From: an uncultured Enhydrobacter sp.
Lineage (GTDB): Bacteria > Pseudomonadota > Gammaproteobacteria > Pseudomonadales > Moraxellaceae
Direction: 5' to 3'
NCBI GenBank assembly: GCA_946222995.1
Contig: CAMIOS010000011.1
Coordinates: 6,594 to 70,593, forward strand
Length of the DNA: 64,000 nucleotides
The notes beneath the pieces are model-generated. The model saw only the letters and a program-made list of their open reading frames with translations. It searched no databases and was not told where the DNA came from. Positions 29,222 through 36,551 of this stretch are shown piece after piece. A program made the position numbers and the translations under genes. Position 1 is the first letter of the stretch, and every line of letters begins with the position of its first letter.

Positions 29222-29255
29222 ACATAACTGCTATATAGTGCCCTATAAAGCTACT

Positions 29256-29284
29256 AAAAATAAAAAGATGTTATGGAAAAAATT
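29256..29284. repeat. Dispersed 29-bp repeat, copy 1
   Basis: AT-rich 29-mer containing AAAAATAAAAA and ATGTTATGGAAAAA. It matches 41870-41898 at 27 of 29 positions by eye. It lies in the gap between two orphan genes. Confidence 0.4.
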
Positions 29285-29349
29285 GTATAACATTTAGCAA
29301 ATCACAATTTAACAATAATTTAGGTCAAGACATAATTTAGGAAATTATA

Positions 29350-29985
29350 ATGGATTGGTTTGCAAACCCGCTGATTTTATACCCTTTACTGTTTGTCATG
29401 TATGTGGGATTACCCGCTTTGGCGATTTATATTTTGTACAAGATTTTTCAAACCTTTAAAACAGGACGGCAATTAGATTTTGAGAGTATGCCAAAGCTCA
29501 CCCATATTACCAGTAAAAATCTACCCGATAACCTTGTCACCAAAATAAAAGCGATTGACCAAAAAGCCCAAAAGTTGCTTGGCTATTATGACAGCAAGCA
29601 AATCAAGGACGAAGCCATCATGGGTGAAAATCAATTTTTGGTCAAAAAAATTCTCAATGAAGACTTGCCTGAAGCGGTAGCCGATTATCAGCGGTTAGAC
29701 AATACGAGAGCCAACCAAATGGCGGTTGGTAGTACAGGCAAAACTGCCCATCAATTGCTTAATGAATATCTTGATACCATCGATGAGCAGTTTGATGATA
29801 TGCTCGATGCCATGTATGAACAAAATGCCCAAAAATTACTGGTCAGTAACCGCTATTTGCAATCCCGTTTTGACAATCCCAATAGCGAATTAAATTTATT
29901 GGTGCATGACAATCAACAAGGTGAACTTGTTCCACCGCCATCTATTAATGTACCACAAGCAGAAACGGTCACCATTAAAAAATAA
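29350..29985 (+). CDS. Uncharacterised membrane-anchored protein (211 aa), paralogue of the preceding gene
   Basis: No family recognised. One or two N-terminal hydrophobic segments (LILYPLLFVMYVGLPALAIY), then a soluble helical domain with ILNEDLPEAVADYQRL and HQLLNEYLDTIDEQFDDML, which match the preceding gene in order and spacing. A polar tail with PPPS ends the protein. AGGAAA stands upstream of the ATG. A bidirectional terminator follows 19 bases after the stop. Confidence 0.74.
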   Translation: MDWFANPLILYPLLFVMYVGLPALAIYILYKIFQTFKTGRQLDFESMPKLTHITSKNLPDNLVTKIKAIDQKAQKLLGYYDSKQIKDEAIMGENQFLVKKILNEDLPEAVADYQRLDNTRANQMAVGSTGKTAHQLLNEYLDTIDEQFDDMLDAMYEQNAQKLLVSNRYLQSRFDNPNSELNLLVHDNQQGELVPPPSINVPQAETVTIKK

Positions 29986-30004
29986 TTAAAATTAGTTGGT
30001 ACTA

Positions 30005-30031
30005 AAAAAGCGTGAAAATATCACGCTTTTT
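30005..30031. terminator. Bidirectional terminator between orphan gene and rluB
   Basis: AAAAAGCGTGA pairs perfectly with TCACGCTTTTT (11 bp) around AAATA. T runs on both sides serve the plus-strand gene and rluB on the minus strand. Confidence 0.92.
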
Positions 30032-30058
30032 GTTGGTCAGGGAATGATGAATAAAGGC

Positions 30059-30907
30059 TTAAGGTTTTCGACTGCGTTGGGTCGCTACTTTGCGCGCTTT
30101 CAATGGTTTTTTCTCATTGCGCTCTTGGCGGCGTTTGGCAATCCCATAAAGCCCCGTACCTTGACGGGGTCGGATATTGACAAGGTTTGCAAGTGTGTCA
30201 ATCTCTCGTCTATCAAGCTCAAGATAGCGCCCTGTGCGAAGCTCTCGGGGCAGGCTTATTGAGCCATAGCGGGTACGTAACAAACGGCTAACCTTTAAGC
30301 CTTGCGATTCAAATAAGCGTCTGACTTCACGGTTACGTCCTTCTTTTAGCTTAACTTGATACCATTTATTAATGCCTTCACCGCCCATCTCATTGATGTC
30401 ATCAAACTGTGCCATACCATCATCGAGCATCACGCCACGTTTAAGGTTTAGCAAAATCTCTGGTGTGACCTCACCCATCACGCGCACCGCATATTCCCGT
30501 TCGATTTCATTCGATGGGTGCATCAATCGATGCGCCAATTCGCCGTCATTGGTAAACAGTAGTAAACCTGTCGAGTTAATATCGAGTCTACCAACCATTA
30601 CCCAGCGGTCATGGGATAGGGGCGGCAAGCGTTCAAACACGGTGGGACGACCTTCGGGGTCGTGACTTGAACAAATTTCGCCTTCGGGTTTGTAATACAT
30701 GAGGACACGGCGGCGTTTTTCATTTTCGGCGGTGTAGCGAAGTAGGCGACCATCAACACGGATTTCATCGCCTTGTCCCACACGATCGCCAATCGTTGCT
30801 ACCGTACCATTGACACTGACGCGCCCTTCGCTAATCACGGTTTCCATTTGGCGGCGTGAGCCTAGCCCTAAGCGAGCAAGGGCTTTTTGCAGTTTTTCGT
30901 CTTTCAT
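30059..30907 (-). CDS. rluB: 23S rRNA pseudouridine synthase B
   Basis: RsuA-family pseudouridine synthase, expected to modify U2605 of 23S rRNA. The N-terminal S4 RNA-binding domain reads MKDEKLQKALARLGLGSRRQ...GRVSVNG. The catalytic aspartate lies in VGRLDINSTGLLLFTNDG, followed by KEGRNREVRRLFE. The C-terminus is a basic tail (KRRQERNEKKPLKARK) that probably contacts RNA. 282 residues, in the RluB range. It lies downstream of scpB with a damaged segment between, a gene pairing seen in many proteobacteria. Confidence 0.93.
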   Translation of the reverse strand: MKDEKLQKALARLGLGSRRQMETVISEGRVSVNGTVATIGDRVGQGDEIRVDGRLLRYTAENEKRRRVLMYYKPEGEICSSHDPEGRPTVFERLPPLSHDRWVMVGRLDINSTGLLLFTNDGELAHRLMHPSNEIEREYAVRVMGEVTPEILLNLKRGVMLDDGMAQFDDINEMGGEGINKWYQVKLKEGRNREVRRLFESQGLKVSRLLRTRYGSISLPRELRTGRYLELDRREIDTLANLVNIRPRQGTGLYGIAKRRQERNEKKPLKARKVATQRSRKP

Positions 30908-31021
30908 AACTATCCTTTAATAGGCGGTAACATTTCTCAATGTGAAAAAATTTTTTGTCAATTGCTGGGTGTATTGTAGGCAAATCCTTGCCAAAAAGCC
31001 ACCGTTAATGGGTGAAAGGGA

Positions 31022-31240
31022 CTAAAAATGCGATTCAAGCAACTCTGCCAAGTCATCATACAAATTTTCAATCAATGCCAATTTATCAGCCGTTGATAAA
31101 GGCTTATCAAGCGTGGCGAGCATGTCATTTAGCTGTTGCAATACTTGGGATAAAACAGGCTGCAATTGCTGCGCTTGAGCGGTTAAATCGCCTTTTTGCA
31201 TCGCTTGTAGCTTTTGGGGCAATTGATACGCTAGTAAATG
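31022..31240 (-). pseudogene. 3' remnant of an unidentified gene
   Basis: A minus-strand frame ending in a natural stop at 31022 encodes about 70 helical residues (LPQKLQAMQKGDLTAQ, LSTADKLALIENLYDDLAEL, ending LLESHF). It has no good start: the first candidate is TTG 31222 with no ribosome-binding site, and the frame simply runs back into the antisense of the DUF805 fragment. It reads as the C-terminal end of a gene that once stood between scpB and rluB and lost its front. Confidence 0.5.
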
Positions 31241-31444
31241 GTTTTTTATATATTTTTTATCATGGCTTATATGGTTGCAGGCCTCATTGATAGTATCATC
31301 GGAGCAAATGGTATTTTAGCCGGACTGATTTCTTTAGCCTTCATTATACCGAATTTAGCGGTTACGGCTAGACGGTTACATGATATTAATAAATCAGGTT
31401 GGTGGCAATTCAACTTCCCCAAGCTTAAGCATTTGTTAAGTTAG
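31238..31444 (+). pseudogene. DUF805 membrane protein fragment
   Basis: About 68 residues. A hydrophobic stretch is followed by GLIDSIIGANGILAGLISLA and the DUF805 signature ARRLHDINKSGWWQ. DUF805 proteins are normally 110-150 residues with four helices. Here the first helix and everything after the signature are missing, a TAA stands just before ATG 31238, and the tail after WWQ (FNFPKLKHLLS) is out of family. It overlaps the scpB 3' end by about 20 bases. A truncated insert without function is most likely. Confidence 0.6.
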
Positions 31445-31991
31445 GCATAGGGGGTAATTCATCCAAACTCATCAAGCCAAAACTTTCTAAAAACGCAGGG
31501 GTGGTATGCAGTAGCGCAGGTCGCCCCAACGTGTCCTTAAAGCCTTTTTCCTCAATCCAGCCTTTATCAAACAACTGGCGTAAAATATTACTCGATACCG
31601 TCACGCCCCGCACCTGCTCGATATCGGCTCGGGTCACAGGCTGTTTGTAGGCGATGACGCTTAACGTTTCGAGCAGAGCTTGGCTTAGGGTTTCTTGACG
31701 TTGCGGAAAAATCTGGGCAATCAGCGGGCTAAATTCATTGGCAATCTGTAGCCGATAGCCGTTTGCCGTTTCAAACAAGGTCAGCGCCCCTTGCGATAGG
31801 CGTTGTTGCAATGCCATCAATGCCATGTCAAGCGCCTTTTGACTAATGTCCAGATACTGGCGAAGCTGTTTTGCAGTAACGGCGGTCTCCGAGGCATGCA
31901 AAATCGCCTCGATTTTTCGACTATTGCTAATGTGAGAGACAAGCGGCGTGCTTTGGTGTTGTTGGTTAATTTGCGTCATACGGCTATCCAT
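31425..31991 (-). CDS. scpB: Segregation and condensation protein B
   Basis: Winged-helix subunit that dimerises and binds ScpA in the SMC-ScpAB condensin. Typical text: ISNSRKIEAILHASETAVTAKQL, QETLSQALLETLSVIAYKQPVTRADIEQVRGV, SSNILRQLFDKGWIEEKG and TLGRPALLHTTPAFLESFGL. 188 residues. The start overlaps the end of scpA by 16 bases; ATG 31979 is an alternative. The 3' end abuts a rearranged segment, but the protein end (SLDELPPM) looks natural. Confidence 0.94.
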   Translation of the reverse strand: MDSRMTQINQQHQSTPLVSHISNSRKIEAILHASETAVTAKQLRQYLDISQKALDMALMALQQRLSQGALTLFETANGYRLQIANEFSPLIAQIFPQRQETLSQALLETLSVIAYKQPVTRADIEQVRGVTVSSNILRQLFDKGWIEEKGFKDTLGRPALLHTTPAFLESFGLMSLDELPPMPNLTNA

Positions 31992-32791
31992 TTTAACGTC
32001 AAATTTTTTACCTCGTGGTCGTGCGTGTTACTTTTATTACTCACTACAAACTCAATCATGCGTTGTTTTGCCAATTCCAAAATCGCCACAAAACTCACCA
32101 CCACGCCGATTTTGCCTTGCGATTTATGCAAAATCTCGTTAAATGTGCCTTGCTTTCGACTTGCCAAAATCCGACTGATACTCGCCATTCTATCGGCAAG
32201 CGGGACAATGTCGGCTTTGACATGGTGCATTTGATAATCAGGTTTTAATTGCATTTTGAGGAGACTATCGACCAGTAAGGTCGCAGGGTAGGGCGATTGT
32301 AATTGGCTTTGGGCATCGGCAAGTACCACAGGATCGGGTAGGCTGGCAAATGCCAAAAATACGTCACGTTCTAATCGCATCAAGCTATCAAGCCGTTTGG
32401 CAACACCTTTGATTTGGGCATATTGCTCAAGGCGGTCAATCAGTTGTTTGGTCGGGTCTTTTTCGCGATGGCTATCTGTGGGTGATTCGGGTTTTGGCAA
32501 TAACAGTTCGCTTTTGATGGCAATTAGGGTGCTTGCCATCAGCAGATAATCGCCTGCCAACTCAAAATGCTCGCTATCGAGCTCTTTAATATAGGTCAAA
32601 TACTGCTCGGTAATCGGTAAAATCGCGGTGGTAGTGATGTCAAAGTTGTTTTTTTTGACAAGATACAGTAAAAAGTCCAAAGGCCCTTCAAACTGCTCAA
32701 GCCAAATGGCAAAGGCTTCGGGCGGGATATACAGGTCTTCGGGTAGGCTTTGAACGGGGGTTTCGTATAGGCGAATGGCTAAATCGGTCAT
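31976..32791 (-). CDS. scpA: Segregation and condensation protein A
   Basis: Kleisin subunit of the SMC-ScpAB complex, which bridges the Smc heads. N-terminal kleisin segment: WLEQFEGPLDFLLYLVKKNNFDI, then ITEQYLTYI and GDYLLMASTLIAIKSELLLP. The C-terminal winged helix includes QGTFNEILHKSQGKIGVVVSFVA and LELAKQRMIEF. 271 residues, normal. Its ATG overlaps the O-methyltransferase stop (32788-32791) and its end overlaps scpB, so the three are probably coupled. Smc itself is at 56258. Confidence 0.95.
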   Translation of the reverse strand: MTDLAIRLYETPVQSLPEDLYIPPEAFAIWLEQFEGPLDFLLYLVKKNNFDITTTAILPITEQYLTYIKELDSEHFELAGDYLLMASTLIAIKSELLLPKPESPTDSHREKDPTKQLIDRLEQYAQIKGVAKRLDSLMRLERDVFLAFASLPDPVVLADAQSQLQSPYPATLLVDSLLKMQLKPDYQMHHVKADIVPLADRMASISRILASRKQGTFNEILHKSQGKIGVVVSFVAILELAKQRMIEFVVSNKSNTHDHEVKNLTLKWIAV

Positions 32792-33402
32792 GCTTGCTTA
32801 ACCGCTACAAATAACCCCGCCCCAATCGGCAAGGTCGAGCAAAGAAAGCTATCATCCGTTTCAAACTGTGCCAAAAACGCTTTTACTTCATTAGCGTGTG
32901 ACACCACATTATCAACCACCAGCATACTACCAAACTGCAACAGCCGTTTAAAATCCGCCACATACTCGCCATACAACGTGCGTTCGGCATCCAAAAAAAT
33001 CAGGTCAAACGCTTCGTGCGATTGGGCTAAAAAATCTTTGGCATCGGCTTGTTGTAACGCCACAAAAGCATTTAGCCCAAGCGTCATCAAATGATTATTG
33101 GCGGTAATTAGGCGCTGATTGTCGAGCTCAATCGAGGTAAGCTTAACACTCTTTTGGCGATGTCCGGCAATTTGTTGCAAGGCATAAGCCAGCCACAGCG
33201 TGGAATAGCCTGTCGAAGTGCCGATTTCTAGCACGTTACTGGCGTGATTGCTGATAATCAGACTGGCCAAAAACTGGGCAGATTCTGGCTCAAGGTGGCG
33301 ATGGCGAGCCGTGCGGTCGGTTTGGCTGGCGTCAAACTCGCTATCGATTTGGTAAAGATGTGAGGTATAAGCTTGGAATTTTTCAAAAGTGAGATTTGAC
33401 AT
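32788..33402 (-). CDS. Class I SAM-dependent O-methyltransferase
   Basis: Methyltransf_3/COMT-type enzyme, cytoplasmic. SAM motif I is VLEIGTSTGYSTLWLAYAL, the acidic ribose binder is in LTSIELDN, and the metal-site aspartate region is FDLIFLDAERTLYGEY followed by LVVDNVVSHANEVKAF. 204 residues, as expected. The substrate is unknown; the family covers catechol-like and other small molecules. It starts 12 bases after the Doc toxin gene and overlaps scpA. Confidence 0.88.
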   Translation of the reverse strand: MSNLTFEKFQAYTSHLYQIDSEFDASQTDRTARHRHLEPESAQFLASLIISNHASNVLEIGTSTGYSTLWLAYALQQIAGHRQKSVKLTSIELDNQRLITANNHLMTLGLNAFVALQQADAKDFLAQSHEAFDLIFLDAERTLYGEYVADFKRLLQFGSMLVVDNVVSHANEVKAFLAQFETDDSFLCSTLPIGAGLFVAVKQA

Positions 33403-33414
33403 AAAAGGCCTTGT

Positions 33415-33801
33415 TTAATCAATAATAAATTGCTGAATATAAATCGCCAAATATTTTGCTAAAACTTCATGCGATAATTGGCTTTCCACCACATCCACCA
33501 TCATGTCATCAAGCCCTGTATTATGATGCAAAGTAACGCCTTGAATATCTAAAAATGTCAGCATGGTCGCCAAAGCCGTGCGTTTATTGCCATCAATAAA
33601 ACCGTGACTTTTGGCAATCGCAATGGCATACCAACAGGCAATTTCAAATACATCATCAAGCCCATTATAACATACCTGTTGTTCAACACGAGCCAATGCC
33701 CCAGCAAGTTTGCCCGCATCTACACCAGATGCACCGCCCGTCAAGTGAATAATGGTATCGTGAATTTCAATCACCAATTCAATGGCAATAATCGGTGTCA
33801 T
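33415..33801 (-). CDS. doc: Doc-type (Fic/DOC fold) toxin
   Basis: 128-residue death-on-curing family protein. The catalytic motif HGFIDGNKRTAL matches the Doc form HxFx(D/N)xNKR, with histidine and the phosphate-binding NKR in place. Upstream helices (VDAGKLAGALARVEQQ) and the C-terminal helices complete the fold. Known Doc (phage P1) phosphorylates EF-Tu and stops translation; that activity is inferred here. It lies 12 bases after a 62-residue gene that should be its antitoxin, between trpS and an O-methyltransferase. AGGACAAATT precedes its ATG. Confidence 0.87.
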   Translation of the reverse strand: MTPIIAIELVIEIHDTIIHLTGGASGVDAGKLAGALARVEQQVCYNGLDDVFEIACWYAIAIAKSHGFIDGNKRTALATMLTFLDIQGVTLHHNTGLDDMMVDVVESQLSHEVLAKYLAIYIQQFIID

Positions 33802-33813
33802 AATTTGTCCTAA

Positions 33814-34002
33814 TTATTTGTCTTTTAACGCCTCAATTTCTTTTTTATGCTGATGAATGACACGCTTGGCAGCGTGTTTAATTAAACGGTGGGTAGCAGG
33901 GTTTTGGCTATCCAAATCCATTGCTACGACAGGTTGATAGCTCGGCTTAATATTGTCAATTTGTGTGTTTAAAAAGTCTTTGAACGAAGGTTTTGCTTGC
34001 AT
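33814..34002 (-). CDS. Putative antitoxin partner of the Doc toxin (62 aa)
   Basis: Small basic protein (MQAKPSFKDFLN...QPVVAMDLDSQN...VIHQHKKEIEALKDK). Its last 25 residues look like one long helix. It does not show the Phd/YefM N-terminal fold, nor the (S/T)xxxE(G/N) inhibitory helix of Fic antitoxins. Its role is inferred from position: directly upstream of doc, 12 bases apart, same strand. The start is taken at ATG 34002 because AGGTGA stands 6 bases upstream; the TTG at 34017 is less likely. It begins 16 bases after the trpS stop, so the module probably rides on the trpS transcript. Confidence 0.68.
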   Translation of the reverse strand: MQAKPSFKDFLNTQIDNIKPSYQPVVAMDLDSQNPATHRLIKHAAKRVIHQHKKEIEALKDK

Positions 34003-34018
34003 AAAATCACCTATCAAC

Positions 34019-35083
34019 TTATTTTTTTAACTTCGCCAATGGCTTAATCCCAATCAATTTACGCACTTTTTCCATACGTTTGCGACTGTCACGGCGGGCT
34101 TTTTCTGCCCCCAGTTGTAAGATTTCTTCCAGCTCGGCAGGGTTTGCCATTAAGTGATGATAACGTTCACGAAATGGGGCAATTTCGTCATTAATTTTCT
34201 CAAACAATACCTCTTTGGCTTCACCCCAACCGATGCCCGTTTCAAAACGTGAGCGGAATTCGGCAATCTCGCTCGGCGTGGCAAAGGCTTTATAAATCTC
34301 AAAAATCGTGCTGTCGTCGGGATTTTTCGGCTCTTCGGGCAACTGTGAGTTGGTGACGATTCGCATAATGGCTTTTTTGAGTGCTTTTTCGCCATCTTGT
34401 TGTGGATTGTCGCCAAACAGCGGAATGATATTGCCATAGCTTTTTGACATCTTGCGTCCGTCAAGCCCTGTCAATAGCGGAACGTCTTCATCAACCATCG
34501 CTTCGGGCAACACAAATAACGGGTTGTCTTCTTTGCAATAGCGAAAGTTAAACGTGCCCGCCATATCCCGAGCCATCTCGATATGTTGAATTTGGTCTTT
34601 GCCCACAGGGACATGGGTGGCATTAAACATTAAGATATCCGCCGCCATTAGCACAGGATAGCTAAATAGCCCCATCGAAATGCCAAAATCGGGGTCGGTG
34701 TCGGGCGTGGCGGTATTGATATCAACGGCGGCTTTATAGGCGTGGGCTCGATTCATCAAGCCTTTGCTACAGTTACAATTGAGTACCCACGCCAATTCAG
34801 GGATTTCGATGATATCTGATTGGCGGTAAAACACCACTTTTTCGGGGTCAAGCCCACAGGCAAGCCATGTGGCAGCGATGGCTTTGGTCGAGGCGTGGAC
34901 GATGTCGGGGTCATGACATTTGATGAGGGCGTGTAGGTCGGCTAAAAAAAAGTAGGCATCGTCTTCGCTATCTAAAGTTGATTGAATGGCGGGGCGAATC
35001 GCGCCGACGTAGTTGCCAAGATGGGGAATGCCTGAGGTGGTAATGCCTGTCAAAATGCGTTTTTTTGTCAAAGGTTCGGTCAT
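34019..35083 (-). CDS. trpS: Tryptophan-tRNA ligase
   Basis: Class I aminoacyl-tRNA synthetase that charges tRNA-Trp. The HIGH-type motif reads [15 protein letters not shown] and the KMSKS loop reads [12 protein letters not shown]. In addition [17 protein letters not shown] and [16 protein letters not shown] are typical. 354 residues, at the upper end of the family; the extra length is a C-terminal helical, basic tail ([18 protein letters not shown]). It stands before the Doc module and scpA-scpB-rluB on the same strand. Confidence 0.96.
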   Translation of the reverse strand: MTEPLTKKRILTGITTSGIPHLGNYVGAIRPAIQSTLDSEDDAYFFLADLHALIKCHDPDIVHASTKAIAATWLACGLDPEKVVFYRQSDIIEIPELAWVLNCNCSKGLMNRAHAYKAAVDINTATPDTDPDFGISMGLFSYPVLMAADILMFNATHVPVGKDQIQHIEMARDMAGTFNFRYCKEDNPLFVLPEAMVDEDVPLLTGLDGRKMSKSYGNIIPLFGDNPQQDGEKALKKAIMRIVTNSQLPEEPKNPDDSTIFEIYKAFATPSEIAEFRSRFETGIGWGEAKEVLFEKINDEIAPFRERYHHLMANPAELEEILQLGAEKARRDSRKRMEKVRKLIGIKPLAKLKK

Positions 35084-35228
35084 GCTAAATTCTCTAAATA
35101 ATAACTTTTGCTTTTAAAATTGACGATAAATTGTCGTATGGGCAAGGGTTTTTCACGCCAAAGTCTTGCTTTAACTATTGAACTGCCTAATCAGTATAAC
35201 AATTTAGCCCACAAAAATCATTGCCCAA

Positions 35229-36350
35229 TCATCGATAATACTTACCTCGTCCATCTGGCTGTGTCTTAAAACGTCGATGAAACCACATATACTGCGTGGC
35301 ATCAATGCGAATAAAATTCTCAAGCATCCGATTCACTCGCACCGCATCGGCAAACTCGTCCTCGCTGGGATAATTATCGAGCATAGGCGAAAAGCGGATA
35401 TGGTAATGGGGCTTTTTACCGCTGGGCATATCAATGGGCGTTTCACGGTAAAAATGCACCACGACCACCGCAGTTGGGTTGGCTTTATCGCCCCCCTGCT
35501 TTTTGTTAAAAGTTGCCAGTCGGCGTTGGGCAGTTAACGTCGCTGCAGGTACGCCAAAAAATGGTGCCATTACCCCTTGTTTGAGTCCAAAATCTTGGTC
35601 GGGTGTGTACCACACAATATGTCCCGCTTTGATACTTTTGGCAAGGTGGCGCATATCTTGATGGGCGATTTGCTCATTAAAAATACGGATGCGGGCGTTA
35701 TAAATAAACCACTCAAGCAAGCGATTATTCTGCGGGCGATACACAACATCGACAGGGATAAACATACTTGCCAGCCGTCCGCCTAAGTCGAGCATGGTGT
35801 AATGAGCCCCAAGCACCAATACCGCTTTACCTGCTTGTTGGGCAGTGATCACATGCTGCACGCCTGATATCGTCACTTGCCGAGTGAACACATCGGGGCG
35901 AAACCAGGCACACAAACTCTCAAACACGCCCACACCTGTATTGATAAACACTTGCTGTGCCATATCCCAGCGTTCTTCGTCACTTTTTTCGGGAAAACAA
36001 AGTTTGAGATTAATCAGCGTGTCTTGTTGCCGACGTTTTGCCAAGTGAAAAATCAATTTACCCAACGCCTGACCCAATTTAAACTGCCATCGCAAAGGCA
36101 AGTAGATTAACGAAAAGGCAATGGCAAATGCCAGCCAAATACCCCAATAGCTGGGTAATAAAAATTCCGCTAAAAACGGCTTTTTGGTTGGTCGAGGGGC
36201 GTTAGGGTCAATAAGTTTATGCACTTGGCTGACAGTGGGCATCAGTTGTTTTTGGGTCAGCGGGTCAAGCGTGGGTGTATGATTAGCGTTTTTAGCAAAA
36301 GTTTTCGGCGGTTTTTTGGGGTCAAACAGTTGCGGTTGCTGTGAGTGCAT
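35229..36350 (-). CDS. lpxL: Lipid A biosynthesis lauroyl/myristoyl-type acyltransferase
   Basis: LpxL/HtrB family inner-membrane enzyme that adds a secondary acyl chain to lipid A on the cytoplasmic face. One membrane helix (WGIWLAFAIAFSLIYLPLRW) precedes the catalytic HX4D motif (GAHYTMLDLGGRLA). Other family text: VYRPQNNRLLEWFIYNAR, GHIVWYTPDQDFG, and the final QYMWFHRRFKTQP. 373 residues, about 65 longer than LpxL of E. coli, because of a polar, proline-rich N-terminal extension. The start is uncertain, since no strong ribosome-binding site precedes ATG 36350; an internal ATG about 37 codons in is possible. It could equally be the LpxM paralogue. Confidence 0.87.
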   Translation of the reverse strand: MHSQQPQLFDPKKPPKTFAKNANHTPTLDPLTQKQLMPTVSQVHKLIDPNAPRPTKKPFLAEFLLPSYWGIWLAFAIAFSLIYLPLRWQFKLGQALGKLIFHLAKRRQQDTLINLKLCFPEKSDEERWDMAQQVFINTGVGVFESLCAWFRPDVFTRQVTISGVQHVITAQQAGKAVLVLGAHYTMLDLGGRLASMFIPVDVVYRPQNNRLLEWFIYNARIRIFNEQIAHQDMRHLAKSIKAGHIVWYTPDQDFGLKQGVMAPFFGVPAATLTAQRRLATFNKKQGGDKANPTAVVVVHFYRETPIDMPSGKKPHYHIRFSPMLDNYPSEDEFADAVRVNRMLENFIRIDATQYMWFHRRFKTQPDGRGKYYR

Positions 36351-36414
36351 GGGGGCAGTTGCCTATGTATGATAAAAAATAAAATTACAATGGGGTAAGA
36401 GTGACGCAATCTTA

Positions 36415-36442
36415 TTACGAACAAAGCGTTTTATGTTAAGAT
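36415..36442 (+). promoter_or_regulatory. Possible promoter of cstA
   Basis: TTACGA, 16 bases, TAAGAT: a moderate sigma-70 match about 110 bases before the cstA start, in the gap shared with the divergent lpxL gene. Confidence 0.35.
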
Positions 36443-36551
36443 ACAGGTCTACATTTTAGCAGGGATTGGCTATCTATAAAAAATTCTTTTTTTCTGTTCC
36501 TATGCTTTAACTTCCTTCAATTTTCTCAAATTTTTTCAAAGGAATATGCCT

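Noticed and set aside
31012..31290. Plus-strand 92-residue frame across the scpB-rluB gap
   Set aside because: It is antisense to the gene remnant and in a different frame from the DUF805 signature; no domain features.
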